Assembly: GCF_007744515.1 (NCBI RefSeq)
Contig: NZ_CP036268.1
Location: 5,006,613 to 5,070,612, forward strand
DNA: 64,000 nt
Reading direction: 5' to 3'
From: Stratiformator vulcanicus
GTDB taxonomy: Bacteria; Planctomycetota; Planctomycetia; Planctomycetales; Planctomycetaceae
The notes beneath the pieces were generated by a model, which was given only the letters and a program-made list of their open reading frames with translations, did not search any database and was not told the DNA's origin. Positions 15,347-24,427 of the stretch are shown in pieces. Positions within the stretch are counted from its first letter, which is position 1; every line of letters starts with the position of its first letter. A program made the translations under genes and the position numbers.

Positions 15347-15869
15347 CAGCAGGGCCCTCCGCAAGCTTTCTCTTGGCGTATTTTGAATTATCGTACAACG
15401 TCCAGTAGTCGACAAGCCCTTTGTAGACATAGTCGAAATTATCGAGGCCGCGGCGATAACGTCGGCGGATCGTCTCTTCCGGGATATTGTGACCGCCGTG
15501 TAATACCCGTTGTCGAACGCGTAGAACGGCTTCTTCAACCGTGCTCAATGTAAGAAACAGGAGTTCTACACGGTACCCGTTCGCCTTCCATTCGACGATC
15601 CGCTTAGCGTACGTTCGGCCCGATAAGGTTGTCTCGAACGCGAAGCTGACTCCTTGTTCGGCGAGTTGGTCGAGACGTTGCAACATCGCGATTCCCGCTC
15701 GGATCGCCGTCGCCTCGCTATCCGGATCGGGCAGGCTCGCCGCAATTTCGTCCGCATTGACGAAACGCTCCGGCGGGAACTCGCCTCCGAGATACGCCTT
15801 CGCGAACGTCGTTTTCCCAGCCCCATTTGGCCCGGCGATAATGAGAATGCGGGGGCGGTTCTCGGCCAC
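15339..15869 (-). CDS. zeta-toxin-like P-loop kinase
   Basis: About 176 residues from a GTG at 15869, which starts VAENRPRILIIAGPNGAGKT. Walker A is GPNGAGKTT; then FVNADEIAASLPD and FAFETTLSGRTYAKRI match the zeta toxin family, which phosphorylates UDP-GlcNAc in the classical toxin. Many planctomycete homologues have no clear toxin role. The longest frame reaches 15962 (TTG) but would overlap the divergent radical SAM gene at 15956; the GTG leaves about 85 bp for its promoter. An ATG at 15944 remains possible. It is followed by an overlapping small gene. Confidence 0.8.
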   Translation of the reverse strand: MAENRPRILIIAGPNGAGKTTFAKAYLGGEFPPERFVNADEIAASLPDPDSEATAIRAGIAMLQRLDQLAEQGVSFAFETTLSGRTYAKRIVEWKANGYRVELLFLTLSTVEEAVLRVRQRVLHGGHNIPEETIRRRYRRGLDNFDYVYKGLVDYWTLYDNSKYAKRKLAEGPADE

Positions 15870-15955
15870 GATTTTCTCTGGATGTTTCCCACTTTCCGAT
15901 TTCGACCCTGCGACTATACTAACGCATCCACAGGACTCGCACATCGTCGTCACGG

Positions 15956-17221
15956 ATGCCAAAATACGATCTGCGTGAGAAACTCACGATTCTCGCCGAC
16001 GCGGCGAAGTATGATGCGTCGTGCGCCAGCAGCGGGGCCAAGGGAGCGCGGGATAACCGCCCCGGGCTTGGCAGCACCGAGGGCATGGGCATCTGCCACA
16101 GCTATGCCCCCGATGGTCGCTGCATTTCGCTGCTAAAAATCCTGCTGACGAACTACTGCATTTTCGACTGCCAGTACTGCGTCAACCGCATCAGCAGTGA
16201 CACTCAGCGCGCCCGGTTCACCGTCGATGAGGTCGTCACGCTCACGTTGGAGTTCTACAAACGGAACTACATCGAAGGGCTGTTCCTCAGCTCGGGGATC
16301 ATCCAGAACTCCGACTACACGATGGAGCAATTGGCCGAGGTCGCTCGCAAGCTGCGCCAGGAGCACAGCTATCGCGGCTACATCCATCTGAAGACCATTC
16401 CCGGGGCATCCGAAGAATTGATCGAGCGGGCCGGCCGACATGCCGATCGATTAAGCGTCAATATCGAGTTGCCGACCGAACCTGATATTAAGAAACTCGC
16501 GCCGGAGAAAAAGCTGACCGACATCGAGGACTCGATGTCGGAAATTAAGACGCGAAAAGATGCGGAACAGAGCGATCGACGGCAGGGCTTCCAGGTGCCG
16601 ACATTCGCGCCAGCGGGCCAAAGCACCCAAATGATTGTCGGGGCGACCGACACACCCGACCGATCCATTCTCGACACGTCGAATCGCCTCTACACGCGAC
16701 ATCGGCTCAAGCGGGTCTATTTCTCGGCGTTCAGTCCGATCCCGCATGCCGATGCCCGGCTGCCCGGTCAGGCACCACCACTAATTCGAGAGCATCGCCT
16801 CTACCAAGCCGATTGGCTGATGCGGTTTTATGGGTTTAAGGCCGAGGAAATCACTACTGCGGAAGAACCGAACCTCAGCCTTGACCTCGATCCCAAGACC
16901 GCGTGGGCACTCCGGCATCGCGGCCTCTTTCCCGTTGACATTAACAAGGCATCCCGTGAGATGCTGCTCCGCGTGCCGGGGCTGGGCGTCCGCAATGTCA
17001 AACGGGTGCTGCAAATTCGACGTTTTAAATCATTGCGACTGAGCGATCTTAAGAAACTGCGGGTGCCGCTCAAGCGGGCGAAGCCGTTCATTATTACGTC
17101 TGACCGCAATCCTGCCGCGGATTGGATCGACTCGGTCGACCTGGCGAAGCGATTTGAGCCGAAGCTGAAGCAACTGACGCTCTTCGACGCGGCATCCGGA
17201 GCCGCAACGGGTGAGCTATGA
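15956..17221 (+). CDS. radical SAM DNA-repair-associated protein linked to UdgX
   Basis: 421 residues. The radical SAM cluster motif is CIFDCQYC (C-x3-C-x2-C, about 62-69), after the MGICHSYAPDGRCISLLK block. The middle contains MIVGATDTPDRSIL and RHRLKRVYFSAFSPI. The C-terminal part has a helix-hairpin-helix (VPGLGVRNVKRVLQIRRFKSL) that should bind DNA. This matches the radical SAM protein co-occurring with a uracil-DNA glycosylase-like gene. Its reaction is unknown; a spore-photoproduct-lyase-like repair chemistry is only inference. A TATACT box at 15915-15920 is a candidate -10. The stop overlaps the next start (ATGA), so the pair is translationally coupled. Confidence 0.9.
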   Translation: MPKYDLREKLTILADAAKYDASCASSGAKGARDNRPGLGSTEGMGICHSYAPDGRCISLLKILLTNYCIFDCQYCVNRISSDTQRARFTVDEVVTLTLEFYKRNYIEGLFLSSGIIQNSDYTMEQLAEVARKLRQEHSYRGYIHLKTIPGASEELIERAGRHADRLSVNIELPTEPDIKKLAPEKKLTDIEDSMSEIKTRKDAEQSDRRQGFQVPTFAPAGQSTQMIVGATDTPDRSILDTSNRLYTRHRLKRVYFSAFSPIPHADARLPGQAPPLIREHRLYQADWLMRFYGFKAEEITTAEEPNLSLDLDPKTAWALRHRGLFPVDINKASREMLLRVPGLGVRNVKRVLQIRRFKSLRLSDLKKLRVPLKRAKPFIITSDRNPAADWIDSVDLAKRFEPKLKQLTLFDAASGAATGEL

Positions 17222-18624
17222 TCGCTCGTTCGGTCTCGTGCTTTGACGACTGGCGACCGGTTGCGCGAGAACTACTCAATTGCGATGTCCCGCCTGAAGA
17301 AATCTGTTGGACGAACGGCAGCGGACCCTCGTTGTTTGACGAGTTGCCCGAGACATCGACATCGCAGGCGACCCGGCATCAGGTGCCGCCGAAGTTTCTC
17401 GAGCTTGCAAAAACCGCAGCCTGCCATCGCGATGCGGCTCGCTGGGAACTGCTCTACCGCACGCTATGGCGGTTGACGCATGGGAAATCGCACCTGCTGA
17501 GCGACCCGACCGACGACGATATCCGCCGATTGCAGATGATGGAAAAAGCGGTTCGGCGGGACGCGCACAAGATGAAAGCCTTCGTGCGTTTCCGCAAGGT
17601 GGAGCGAGATGGCGACGAGTACTATATCGCCTGGCACCGGCCCGATCATCAAATAGTCCGGCTCACCGCGCCGTTCTTCTCACGCCGATTCGGCCCGATG
17701 AATTGGTCGATTCTGACCCCGGCGGAGTCGGTGCATTGGGATCAAACGCAATTGACCTTCGGCCCCGGTGTCCCGCGATCGGAGGCACCGGCGGGTGATG
17801 ATTTGGAAGAGCTTTGGAAGACCTATTACGCGTCGATCTTTAACCCCGCGCGGGTCAAAGTGAAGGCAATGATCGCCGAGATGCCGGTGCGACACTGGCC
17901 GACGATGCCGGAGACTGAGTTAATACCGGACCTTCTGCGACAGGCCGAAACGCGTACTGAGCGGATGGTCGAAGTGACGGACAGCAACGATCGCGGAGCC
18001 CGCCTCTATTTTCCTGACCAATTTGACGGCCTTAACGAGTTGCGATCGGCCGCAGAAGGCTGTGAGGGATGTCATCTGCATGAACCGGCCACGCAAACGG
18101 TCTTCGGCAAAGGCCCCGCCAACGCCCGCCTGGCTCTGATCGGTGAACAACCCGGTGACATCGAGGACCAAGCCGGTCAACCGTTCATCGGCCCCGCGGG
18201 AAAGGTGCTTGACGAATGCCTTGCGGAGGCCGGGATTGATCGCGACGACATCTATATCACCAACACGGTGAAACACTTTAAGTTCAAGTTAATTTCTGGA
18301 GGGAAGCGTCGTCTGCATCAAAAACCGAACGCTCGTGAAATTTCCGCCTGCCGACCGTGGCTCGATGCCGAAATGAGCGTGGTTAAGCCAGACGTAGTCG
18401 TTTGTCTCGGCGCGACGGCGGCCCAATCCGTCATCGGACGCGAATTTCGCATCACGCGACAGCGGGGCGAGATGGTCACGAGTGACATTTGCACGCAAAC
18501 ACTGTCGACGTGGCATCCATCGGCGATTTTGCGGCAACCTGGTGGTGATTGCAAAAGGGCAATGCAGGCGGAACTCATCGACGATCTTCGCAGCGCCATT
18601 TCCGCTTTGAGCAAAGACGGTTAA
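17218..18624 (+). CDS. DUF4130-UdgX fusion, uracil-DNA glycosylase family
   Basis: 468 residues in two parts. Residues 1-260 match the DUF4130 protein linked to the radical SAM gene ([31 protein letters not shown]). Residues 270-468 form a family 4/UdgX glycosylase: [14 protein letters not shown] (Fe-S cysteines), [10 protein letters not shown] (catalytic region), [16 protein letters not shown] and [10 protein letters not shown]. The loop KRRLH (K363-H367) is the UdgX hallmark; in Mycobacterium UdgX the histidine there bonds covalently with the uracil-excised site. The domains are a fusion here. The gene overlaps the radical SAM gene, and its stop interleaves with that of the convergent exonuclease. 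Confidence 0.92.
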   Translation: MIARSVSCFDDWRPVARELLNCDVPPEEICWTNGSGPSLFDELPETSTSQATRHQVPPKFLELAKTAACHRDAARWELLYRTLWRLTHGKSHLLSDPTDDDIRRLQMMEKAVRRDAHKMKAFVRFRKVERDGDEYYIAWHRPDHQIVRLTAPFFSRRFGPMNWSILTPAESVHWDQTQLTFGPGVPRSEAPAGDDLEELWKTYYASIFNPARVKVKAMIAEMPVRHWPTMPETELIPDLLRQAETRTERMVEVTDSNDRGARLYFPDQFDGLNELRSAAEGCEGCHLHEPATQTVFGKGPANARLALIGEQPGDIEDQAGQPFIGPAGKVLDECLAEAGIDRDDIYITNTVKHFKFKLISGGKRRLHQKPNAREISACRPWLDAEMSVVKPDVVVCLGATAAQSVIGREFRITRQRGEMVTSDICTQTLSTWHPSAILRQPGGDCKRAMQAELIDDLRSAISALSKDG

Positions 18625-19454
18625 CTACTATCGCTTGCCGACGCATCGGATCGAGACTTCCAATCGCCCCAGTGCTCCAGATAGTGCCGGAACGCGGCGC
18701 TGTCGTCCTTGCGTTCATCGAGCCACGCATGGGTCTTATCGACGATCTTTTGCTCGTCTTCCAAGGGAAGCTGACCCGTTAAGACGCGCGACCTTAAGAA
18801 TACGAAATACGAATCGAGCACATCGCAGCGGCAGTAGTCATTGATCTCTGCGACTTTGCCGGCGTCATACATATCCTGCACCTGCGAGCCGTCAATGCCG
18901 GTCTTGCCCGGCTTGCCGATTAAGTTGGCAAATAGATTTAATCCGCCTGTCAGACGCACAGCGCCGAAGTTCGAGAGCAAGTCCATCAAGTCGATGTGCG
19001 CCGCGTTGTTATAGCGGTTGCGGCGTTGCTCAAAACTGCGGCCGTCGACGTTAAACCACGCGGGCAGGCTCAATCCGTAGCGATACGCCGCGAACTCCAT
19101 CACCGGCAGGTCGTAACCGCGTCCGTTAAAGGTGACGAACGTCGGGCGGCGATAGGCTTCCCAGCCCTTCCAGAAGTCATGCGTGATTGCCGATGCCCGG
19201 AACTCCGGTTCATCGAGCGTGACCAAGTCGATGAGCCGAAAGTCGCGACCGACCTTAGCCACGGCGACGGAAATCGGCACGACGAACGTCGGGGGCAGAA
19301 CATCTTTGCCGGTCTGTTCGATCAGCTCGTCGCGGTGCCGGCGCAGAGCTTCGGCGGATGTGAGTTCTTCGTTCGGATATCGAACCCGAGCGATCAAATC
19401 ACCGTCGCCGACGGTTTCGACGTCGAACACCAGAAATGAGACAGGCGACGACAT
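18621..19454 (-). CDS. predicted 3'-5' exonuclease, PolB exonuclease-like
   Basis: 277 residues of a DEDD-type exonuclease related to the proofreading domain of DNA polymerase B. Seen are FDVETVGDG (ExoI, D and E), [16 protein letters not shown] (ExoII) and [17 protein letters not shown] (ExoIII). There is no polymerase domain. It would trim 3' DNA or RNA ends. It starts 24 nt after the histidine kinase gene on the same strand, so it may be the last gene of the phytochrome operon. It converges on udgX with overlapping stops, placing another repair-type enzyme in this region. Confidence 0.88.
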   Translation of the reverse strand: MSSPVSFLVFDVETVGDGDLIARVRYPNEELTSAEALRRHRDELIEQTGKDVLPPTFVVPISVAVAKVGRDFRLIDLVTLDEPEFRASAITHDFWKGWEAYRRPTFVTFNGRGYDLPVMEFAAYRYGLSLPAWFNVDGRSFEQRRNRYNNAAHIDLMDLLSNFGAVRLTGGLNLFANLIGKPGKTGIDGSQVQDMYDAGKVAEINDYCRCDVLDSYFVFLRSRVLTGQLPLEDEQKIVDKTHAWLDERKDDSAAFRHYLEHWGDWKSRSDASASDSS

Positions 19455-19478
19455 CGGAAATCTGATCTAAAGGCGGCG

Positions 19479-20654
19479 TCAAGCGGACGGTGCAAGCAGA
19501 TACTCGTCCTGTGTTTCCGAAGTCCCACGGTCATCATCGACCGCGGGGAGCGAGAAATGAAAGGTCGTGTTCGTGCCGGGGATTGATTCGACCCAAATCT
19601 GTCCGCCATGCTGCTCGATCACACGTCGGCAGAACGCCAAACCGATTCCCGTACCTGAAATCGAGGAATCCTTGGCATGTTCAGGACCTCGGAAGAACAT
19701 ATCGAATAATTTATCGTGATACTCAGGCTCGATCCCGACTCCGTCGTCGGTGACCGACAAGACCGGGCCCTTGTCAGTATGCTCCGTTCCGACGTGGACG
19801 TGCAGCGTGGGCTTACCGCCGTACTTGATGGCGTTGCCAAGCAAATTTTCAAAAACTTGCCGCAATTGGACGGGCCGACCTCGCACGACCGGTAATGGGT
19901 CATGCGAAATGCTCACCCCCGCCGAGGTCGCCCGATGGCGAACGGATTCCCAGGCAGCCTGAAATGTCTCCGAGAGGTCGACCTCTTCGAAGGGAATCGA
20001 CTGCGAAGCCCGCGAAAACTGCAATAACTCGTTGATCAGTTCGTCGAGATTGGTGACCGATCGGGAAGCCGCCTCAATCAGTGCCGTCGTTCGACCATTG
20101 AGATTTTCGACGCCGGGCGAACAGATGTATTGTAAGCATCCGGAAATGATCGAGAGGGGGTTGCGGACTTCGTGAGCCAGCGTGTGCGCGAACCCTCGTA
20201 ACTCTTCGTTGCGGCGTTCTAAATCGCGGGCTTGCTTCTGAAGCGCGACGTGATTGGCTTTTCGAACCATCGCGTAGCGTAAACTTCGCTCCAGCAGGGC
20301 CCTGGTCAGTTCCGATTTGACAAGGTAATCCTCAGCGCCTTGATCGACGATATCCGCTCCCAGCCGCACGTCTTCATGAGACGTCAGCACCACGATTGGG
20401 ACGTCGGGATAGTCTTCTGCCAGAACGGGTAGAAAGTAATCGGGGTCGGCATCGGGCAAACCGAGATCCAACAGGATCAGCGTAATATCTCCGTCGATCA
20501 ACCGCTCACGTGCCGCTCCGAACGTCGCTGCGTGCTCAACCTTCACGTCGGCCGACTGTAAATCGTCGAGATAACGTTTGATCAGACGGGCATGATGATC
20601 GTCGTCTTCGACGAGCAACACGATGCCCGAGAGACGGTCGGGAGTTTCGCTCAC
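19479..20654 (-). CDS. REC-histidine kinase hybrid
   Basis: 391 residues. An N-terminal receiver domain (LLVEDDDHHARLIKRYLDD, LILLDLGLPDADP, VVLTSHED, VKSE) is followed by a coiled linker, HisKA with phosphoacceptor H161 in LAHEVRNPLSIISG, and an HATPase domain (NLLGNAIKYGG, DDGVGIEPEY, GTGIGLAFC). No membrane segments, so it is cytosolic. A receiver-first kinase can relay a signal from another kinase, here probably the upstream phytochrome. The start is GTG with no strong ribosome-binding site, 28 nt after the response regulator, consistent with an operon. Confidence 0.92.
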   Translation of the reverse strand: MSETPDRLSGIVLLVEDDDHHARLIKRYLDDLQSADVKVEHAATFGAARERLIDGDITLILLDLGLPDADPDYFLPVLAEDYPDVPIVVLTSHEDVRLGADIVDQGAEDYLVKSELTRALLERSLRYAMVRKANHVALQKQARDLERRNEELRGFAHTLAHEVRNPLSIISGCLQYICSPGVENLNGRTTALIEAASRSVTNLDELINELLQFSRASQSIPFEEVDLSETFQAAWESVRHRATSAGVSISHDPLPVVRGRPVQLRQVFENLLGNAIKYGGKPTLHVHVGTEHTDKGPVLSVTDDGVGIEPEYHDKLFDMFFRGPEHAKDSSISGTGIGLAFCRRVIEQHGGQIWVESIPGTNTTFHFSLPAVDDDRGTSETQDEYLLAPSA

Positions 20655-20682
20655 GGCACGAATTGCTCAGGTTCCGAAAGGA

Positions 20683-21162
20683 TCAGATGGCGGCCAGCGG
20701 ACGAAACGTGTGGCTGGAGGAATCAACGCCGCAGTCGGTCGAACGATTATAGCAACCCCAAAATCGAATAATCGCAGACACCTTACGCGTGTAATGATCA
20801 TAATCGGTTGGCTTCAGAACGAAACCGCGGGCTCGCTCCTGGTAGGCCAAGAGTCGATCCGACAGGTCTTCCGTACAAGATAATACGATGACCGGCACGC
20901 CGTGCCAGCCTCGCAAATTCTTGAAATACCGCAAAACCACGTCCCCGGTTTCGCCGGTGAGATTCCAGTCAAGGACGACAAAGTTCGGCTTTCCCCGATT
21001 GCTGGCTTCGATGCCTTGGACATAGCTGGCAACGGCCAAACAAGAAGAGACGCGGTCGATCGCCAAATTCGGATCGACCTTTCGAGCAATTCGCTCAAAA
21101 AGTATGGCGTGCCCGTCGTCGTTCTCGACCAGCAAAACGCGACCCATCGCTCGTTGTCCCAC
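20683..21162 (-). CDS. single-domain response regulator, Rcp1-like
   Basis: 159 residues consisting of one receiver domain: VLLVENDDGHAILFERIA (acidic pocket), FVVLDWNLTGETGDVVL (phosphoacceptor Asp), VIVLSCTED (Thr/Ser switch) and FVLKPTDYDHY (lysine). There is no output domain. Small regulators of this type, such as Rcp1 in cyanobacteria, pair with phytochrome kinases. The GTG start at 21162 has an AAAGGG ribosome-binding site; an ATG five codons on is weaker. It lies 99 nt downstream of the phytochrome gene. Confidence 0.9.
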   Translation of the reverse strand: MGQRAMGRVLLVENDDGHAILFERIARKVDPNLAIDRVSSCLAVASYVQGIEASNRGKPNFVVLDWNLTGETGDVVLRYFKNLRGWHGVPVIVLSCTEDLSDRLLAYQERARGFVLKPTDYDHYTRKVSAIIRFWGCYNRSTDCGVDSSSHTFRPLAAI

Positions 21163-21261
21163 CTAACCCTTTTCAAGCGGCTTTCCTTCGAACAGCGCAA
21201 CCGATGGGACGATTTTACGCGTAAATCAATCAGTCGACTATTATCAACCTCGTAGAAACCA

Positions 21262-23553
21262 CTATTTTTTTATTTCTGACTCAGGAAAGGCAAAATGGAA
21301 GGTCGCCCCTTCGCCGGGGGCTGACTCGACCCAGGCCCGCCCCCCGTGGTGCTGCATAATCTTCCGAACGGAGGCAAGCCCGATGCCGCTGCCCTCGCCG
21401 TCGCTGTGACCTCGCTGAAAAAATTGGAAGACGCGATCATGGTCCCGTTCAGCGATTCCAGCACCATTGTCGGACACGAAATATCGAGATTCATCGGCCT
21501 CTGACGATCCGCCGACCGTGACCTTCGGTGCCTCACTGCCGCAGCCATATTTGAGGGCGTTACCGATCAGATTATCGAGCACCCGGCACAATCCGTCGAA
21601 GTCTGCCCACGCCGACGATAGTTCGTCGACCTCCAGATTCACTCCTTTATCACGACACTGTGACTCATACCGGTCGAGGACATAGCGTCTGATCTGGTCT
21701 CCTTCGACCCGGCTGCGTGAGCGTGCCACCTGCTCCAGACGACTGAAACTCAGCAAATCATCGATGGCCCGATTCATCTGCGCCGCAGCCTGATCAATAC
21801 GGGTGGCCGAGTCTCGGACGTCGTCCATCTTTCCGCTCTCGAGGTCATCCGCCATCAACCCGATGAAGCCCCGGCACGTCACAAGCGGCCCTTTGAGGTC
21901 GTGGGAAACGGCTGCGATCAATTGAGTGATCTCGTCGTTCGTCGACACGAGTCGGCGCTGAAGCTGCGACACTTCATCAGCGCGCCGCCCCAGGAGCGAT
22001 TCGATCGACGATTTCAGTAACTCGGCGACTTCCAGATTTGCCTCGGTCCAGGGGACCGATCGCCCACGGACCGACTCTGCGAATATCGCGAATGAATTCC
22101 TTGGCGAAAGGCGATCAAGCGGGGAGTCCGATTCGCTTACCGATGCGGGTCGGTCCTCGACTTCCCGGTAGGGATTGCCAGCCCATTTGATCGTTCGAAC
22201 CGTCTCAGGGCGAAAGAACAGGATGGCGTCGCCATTGACGAATCGCATTGCCAGCACGCCGCAGCAATTCTTACTGAATTGGCTGAAATCGGCGGAGAGT
22301 TCAGCGACTCGCTCAAGACGACTGATCGGCCCGCCGACAGAATTTTCGATCTCGTCAAGGATACGCGTGACGTTCTTAAGTTCGGGCGTCGTGCCCAGCA
22401 GCCGGGTTGTCCCGCCTATAAAGACCGCCGCACCGGTCGCCTCAACCAGCGAGAGAAATGGCCGCTCGTATTCCACAAGCGCGTCGCTGATCGAGGCACG
22501 CGTTGCCGCCGCCTGAACGATTTTCGCGCAATCGGCATTCGCGGCAGCTCGCCGCCGTTCGGCAATGGCCTGCTCGGCCGCGGTGATCTGCCCCATGACG
22601 ACAGCGCCCAGCATCTCACAGGCTGCCCGACGTTCGTAAGAGACGAACCGAGGGCCGCGGTGATGACACGCAATCAGCCCCCACAGCCGCCCCCCTTGAA
22701 CCAGGGAAATCGACATCGACGCTCCGACGTCCATGTTGCGCAGATATTCGATGTGTGTTTCGGAAACGCTGCGAAGCACCGCGTGAGAGAGGTCAAGCGG
22801 GACGCGAGCTTGCCGATCGTCGGAGGCGACCACCGGTGATCCGGGGTCGTCCACGTCGACGATCAGCCGCAATAAACTGCGGCAATAGAGCTTCCGGGCC
22901 TGTTGAGGGACGTCCGACGCCGGGTAGTGCAGCCCGAGGAAAGGCTCCATCTCCTCAGGGCGATCTTCGCCGATCACGACCCCGTGTTCATCCTCTTCGA
23001 ACCGATAAAGCATGACCCGGTCGAAACCGGTGTAACCGCGGACCGCCCGAGTGATTTGTTGCCCGATCTCATCGAGATCGCTCAATTGCGCCACGTCCGC
23101 AAGAGTTCCGCGAACAAATTCGAAGTGCTGATCGATCACTCGTCCACGCGGGCTGCGGGCATGAGCCTCGGTCCTCGGGTTTTCCAACTCGACAATGACG
23201 CAATCGCCGGTCCGGTGGACGACGCCGTCGAATGTCACGCTCTCACCGCGGACGGCGATATCGAGTCGAAGCGGGTTGTTCTTTCCGGCAGACAAGTCGT
23301 GCAAGCAGGACTCGATCACATCGCGGAACTCGCCGGAGAACACACTCGGGGCGGATTGACCGAGCAAGTCCTCCGGCCGGATCCCGATGAGTCGTTCCGA
23401 ATTATCCGAGACCCGGACGATCTGCAGATCGCCCGCGTCGAGGGCCATCAACAAGCCGTGAGATTGCACCCGACCGAGAAACTGAATCGGTTCCCGATCA
23501 CATCCCTCCGTGAACTCGGTCGGCCCGACCAATTTTGTCGCGTATTCGCTCAC
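21262..23553 (-). CDS. bphP: bacteriophytochrome histidine kinase
   Basis: 763 residues: a PAS domain (CDREPIQFLGRVQSHGLLMAL), GAF with YPASDVPQQARKLYCRSLLRL, a PHY domain, HisKA with H551 in AAVSHDLKGPLV, and HATPase (NLIGNALKYG, DNGAGIAERD, GSGIGLASVR). Cys18 at the start of the PAS block is the conserved biliverdin attachment residue of bacteriophytochromes. The usual PASDIP motif reads PASDVP. It senses red/far-red light through biliverdin. The GTG start overlaps the heme oxygenase stop (GTGA), so pigment synthesis and photoreceptor are translationally coupled. A response regulator and REC-kinase follow. Confidence 0.95.
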   Translation of the reverse strand: MSEYATKLVGPTEFTEGCDREPIQFLGRVQSHGLLMALDAGDLQIVRVSDNSERLIGIRPEDLLGQSAPSVFSGEFRDVIESCLHDLSAGKNNPLRLDIAVRGESVTFDGVVHRTGDCVIVELENPRTEAHARSPRGRVIDQHFEFVRGTLADVAQLSDLDEIGQQITRAVRGYTGFDRVMLYRFEEDEHGVVIGEDRPEEMEPFLGLHYPASDVPQQARKLYCRSLLRLIVDVDDPGSPVVASDDRQARVPLDLSHAVLRSVSETHIEYLRNMDVGASMSISLVQGGRLWGLIACHHRGPRFVSYERRAACEMLGAVVMGQITAAEQAIAERRRAAANADCAKIVQAAATRASISDALVEYERPFLSLVEATGAAVFIGGTTRLLGTTPELKNVTRILDEIENSVGGPISRLERVAELSADFSQFSKNCCGVLAMRFVNGDAILFFRPETVRTIKWAGNPYREVEDRPASVSESDSPLDRLSPRNSFAIFAESVRGRSVPWTEANLEVAELLKSSIESLLGRRADEVSQLQRRLVSTNDEITQLIAAVSHDLKGPLVTCRGFIGLMADDLESGKMDDVRDSATRIDQAAAQMNRAIDDLLSFSRLEQVARSRSRVEGDQIRRYVLDRYESQCRDKGVNLEVDELSSAWADFDGLCRVLDNLIGNALKYGCGSEAPKVTVGGSSEADESRYFVSDNGAGIAERDHDRVFQFFQRGHSDGEGSGIGLASVRKIMQHHGGRAWVESAPGEGATFHFAFPESEIKK

Positions 23554-24188
23554 TGCTGCGTGACCAATTGATTCGGTACGACCCAGTCACCGAAGCTCGA
23601 AAAAGTCGCGCGGGCCGAATCGACCGCCGCGGCGATTTCCGCTTCGGCTTCGACTAGCCGGCAAGCCGTTTGAGAAAATGCCTGCCACATCATGCCGGTG
23701 GCGTCACGATATCCTTCGAAGAATCGAACCGCCGCCCCTTCCGGCAGACCACGCGGCGGACCGTACCGCCTCAGCAGTACTTGCCCTCCCAACGTCGCAC
23801 CCTCGAGGACATACATCCCGCCGATCAAGTGCGACCGCGTTGGGAAATCGGGGAGCGTGAGTTCTTCGGCAGAGCTTCTCTGATCGCCCACCACCGGAAC
23901 CGCTTCATTCAATTCTCGCAGATCATTGCGAAGCCATTTCGACTTCTCCAGCCGCTCCGAGCCGAATTCCCGGACGATGAAGCGATCCCGCCGCACGATT
24001 TCTTCGAAGCATCGATAGTAGGCAGCATACCGCTCTAACAGCCGACGATAGCTGTCAATGTCGCCAAGCGCCTCCGCCGGCCGAATCCGTTGTTCAATCC
24101 GTTCATGCAGATCTCTCGTGCCCGACCGCATCGCGGACATGACATCCGCGCGGGACGTTGAATCGAGACCTTCGGCAACGGAATTCAA
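23550..24188 (-). CDS. bphO: biliverdin-producing heme oxygenase
   Basis: 212 residues of the heme oxygenase fold. The N-terminal TRDLHERIEQRI (about 28-39) carries the proximal heme histidine. GGMYVLEGATLGGQVL supplies the glycine-rich distal helix. The enzyme opens heme to biliverdin, CO and iron, the pigment needed by the next gene. The start is TTG with a GAGAG ribosome-binding site; no ATG is better placed. It is first in the phytochrome operon and overlaps bphP. A 240-bp gap upstream separates it from the α/β hydrolase. Confidence 0.92.
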   Translation of the reverse strand: MNSVAEGLDSTSRADVMSAMRSGTRDLHERIEQRIRPAEALGDIDSYRRLLERYAAYYRCFEEIVRRDRFIVREFGSERLEKSKWLRNDLRELNEAVPVVGDQRSSAEELTLPDFPTRSHLIGGMYVLEGATLGGQVLLRRYGPPRGLPEGAAVRFFEGYRDATGMMWQAFSQTACRLVEAEAEIAAAVDSARATFSSFGDWVVPNQLVTQQ

Positions 24189-24376
24189 TTTTTCTCTCGC
24201 AGCACATCAGTGTTTAAGGAACGATATCTACGCTGCTGCCGGGTAGATTTGAATCGCCACGCAACTCTCAGTCGACGAAATCAACACGTTAGTTTCGTGA
24301 TTAGTGCGATCGTGAGGAAGTATATCGACTCCGGCGTCGTCCAGGGCGCCCCGCTGGGAAAAGGGGCTTTCCCCCA

Positions 24377-24392
24377 CCCGCAAATTTGCGGG
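24377..24392. other. perfect 16-bp palindrome in the gap upstream of bphO
   Basis: CCCGCAAATTTGCGGG is its own complement and is flanked by C-rich and G-rich arms (24371-24375, 24393-24395). It lies 36 bp past the end of the α/β hydrolase and about 190 bp upstream of bphO. There is no T-tract on either side, so a classical terminator is unlikely. It could be an operator or part of a weak terminator. Confidence 0.45.
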
Positions 24393-24427
24393 GGGATGCC
24401 AAGAGAGCTTCGGCTTCCAGCAAAAAT

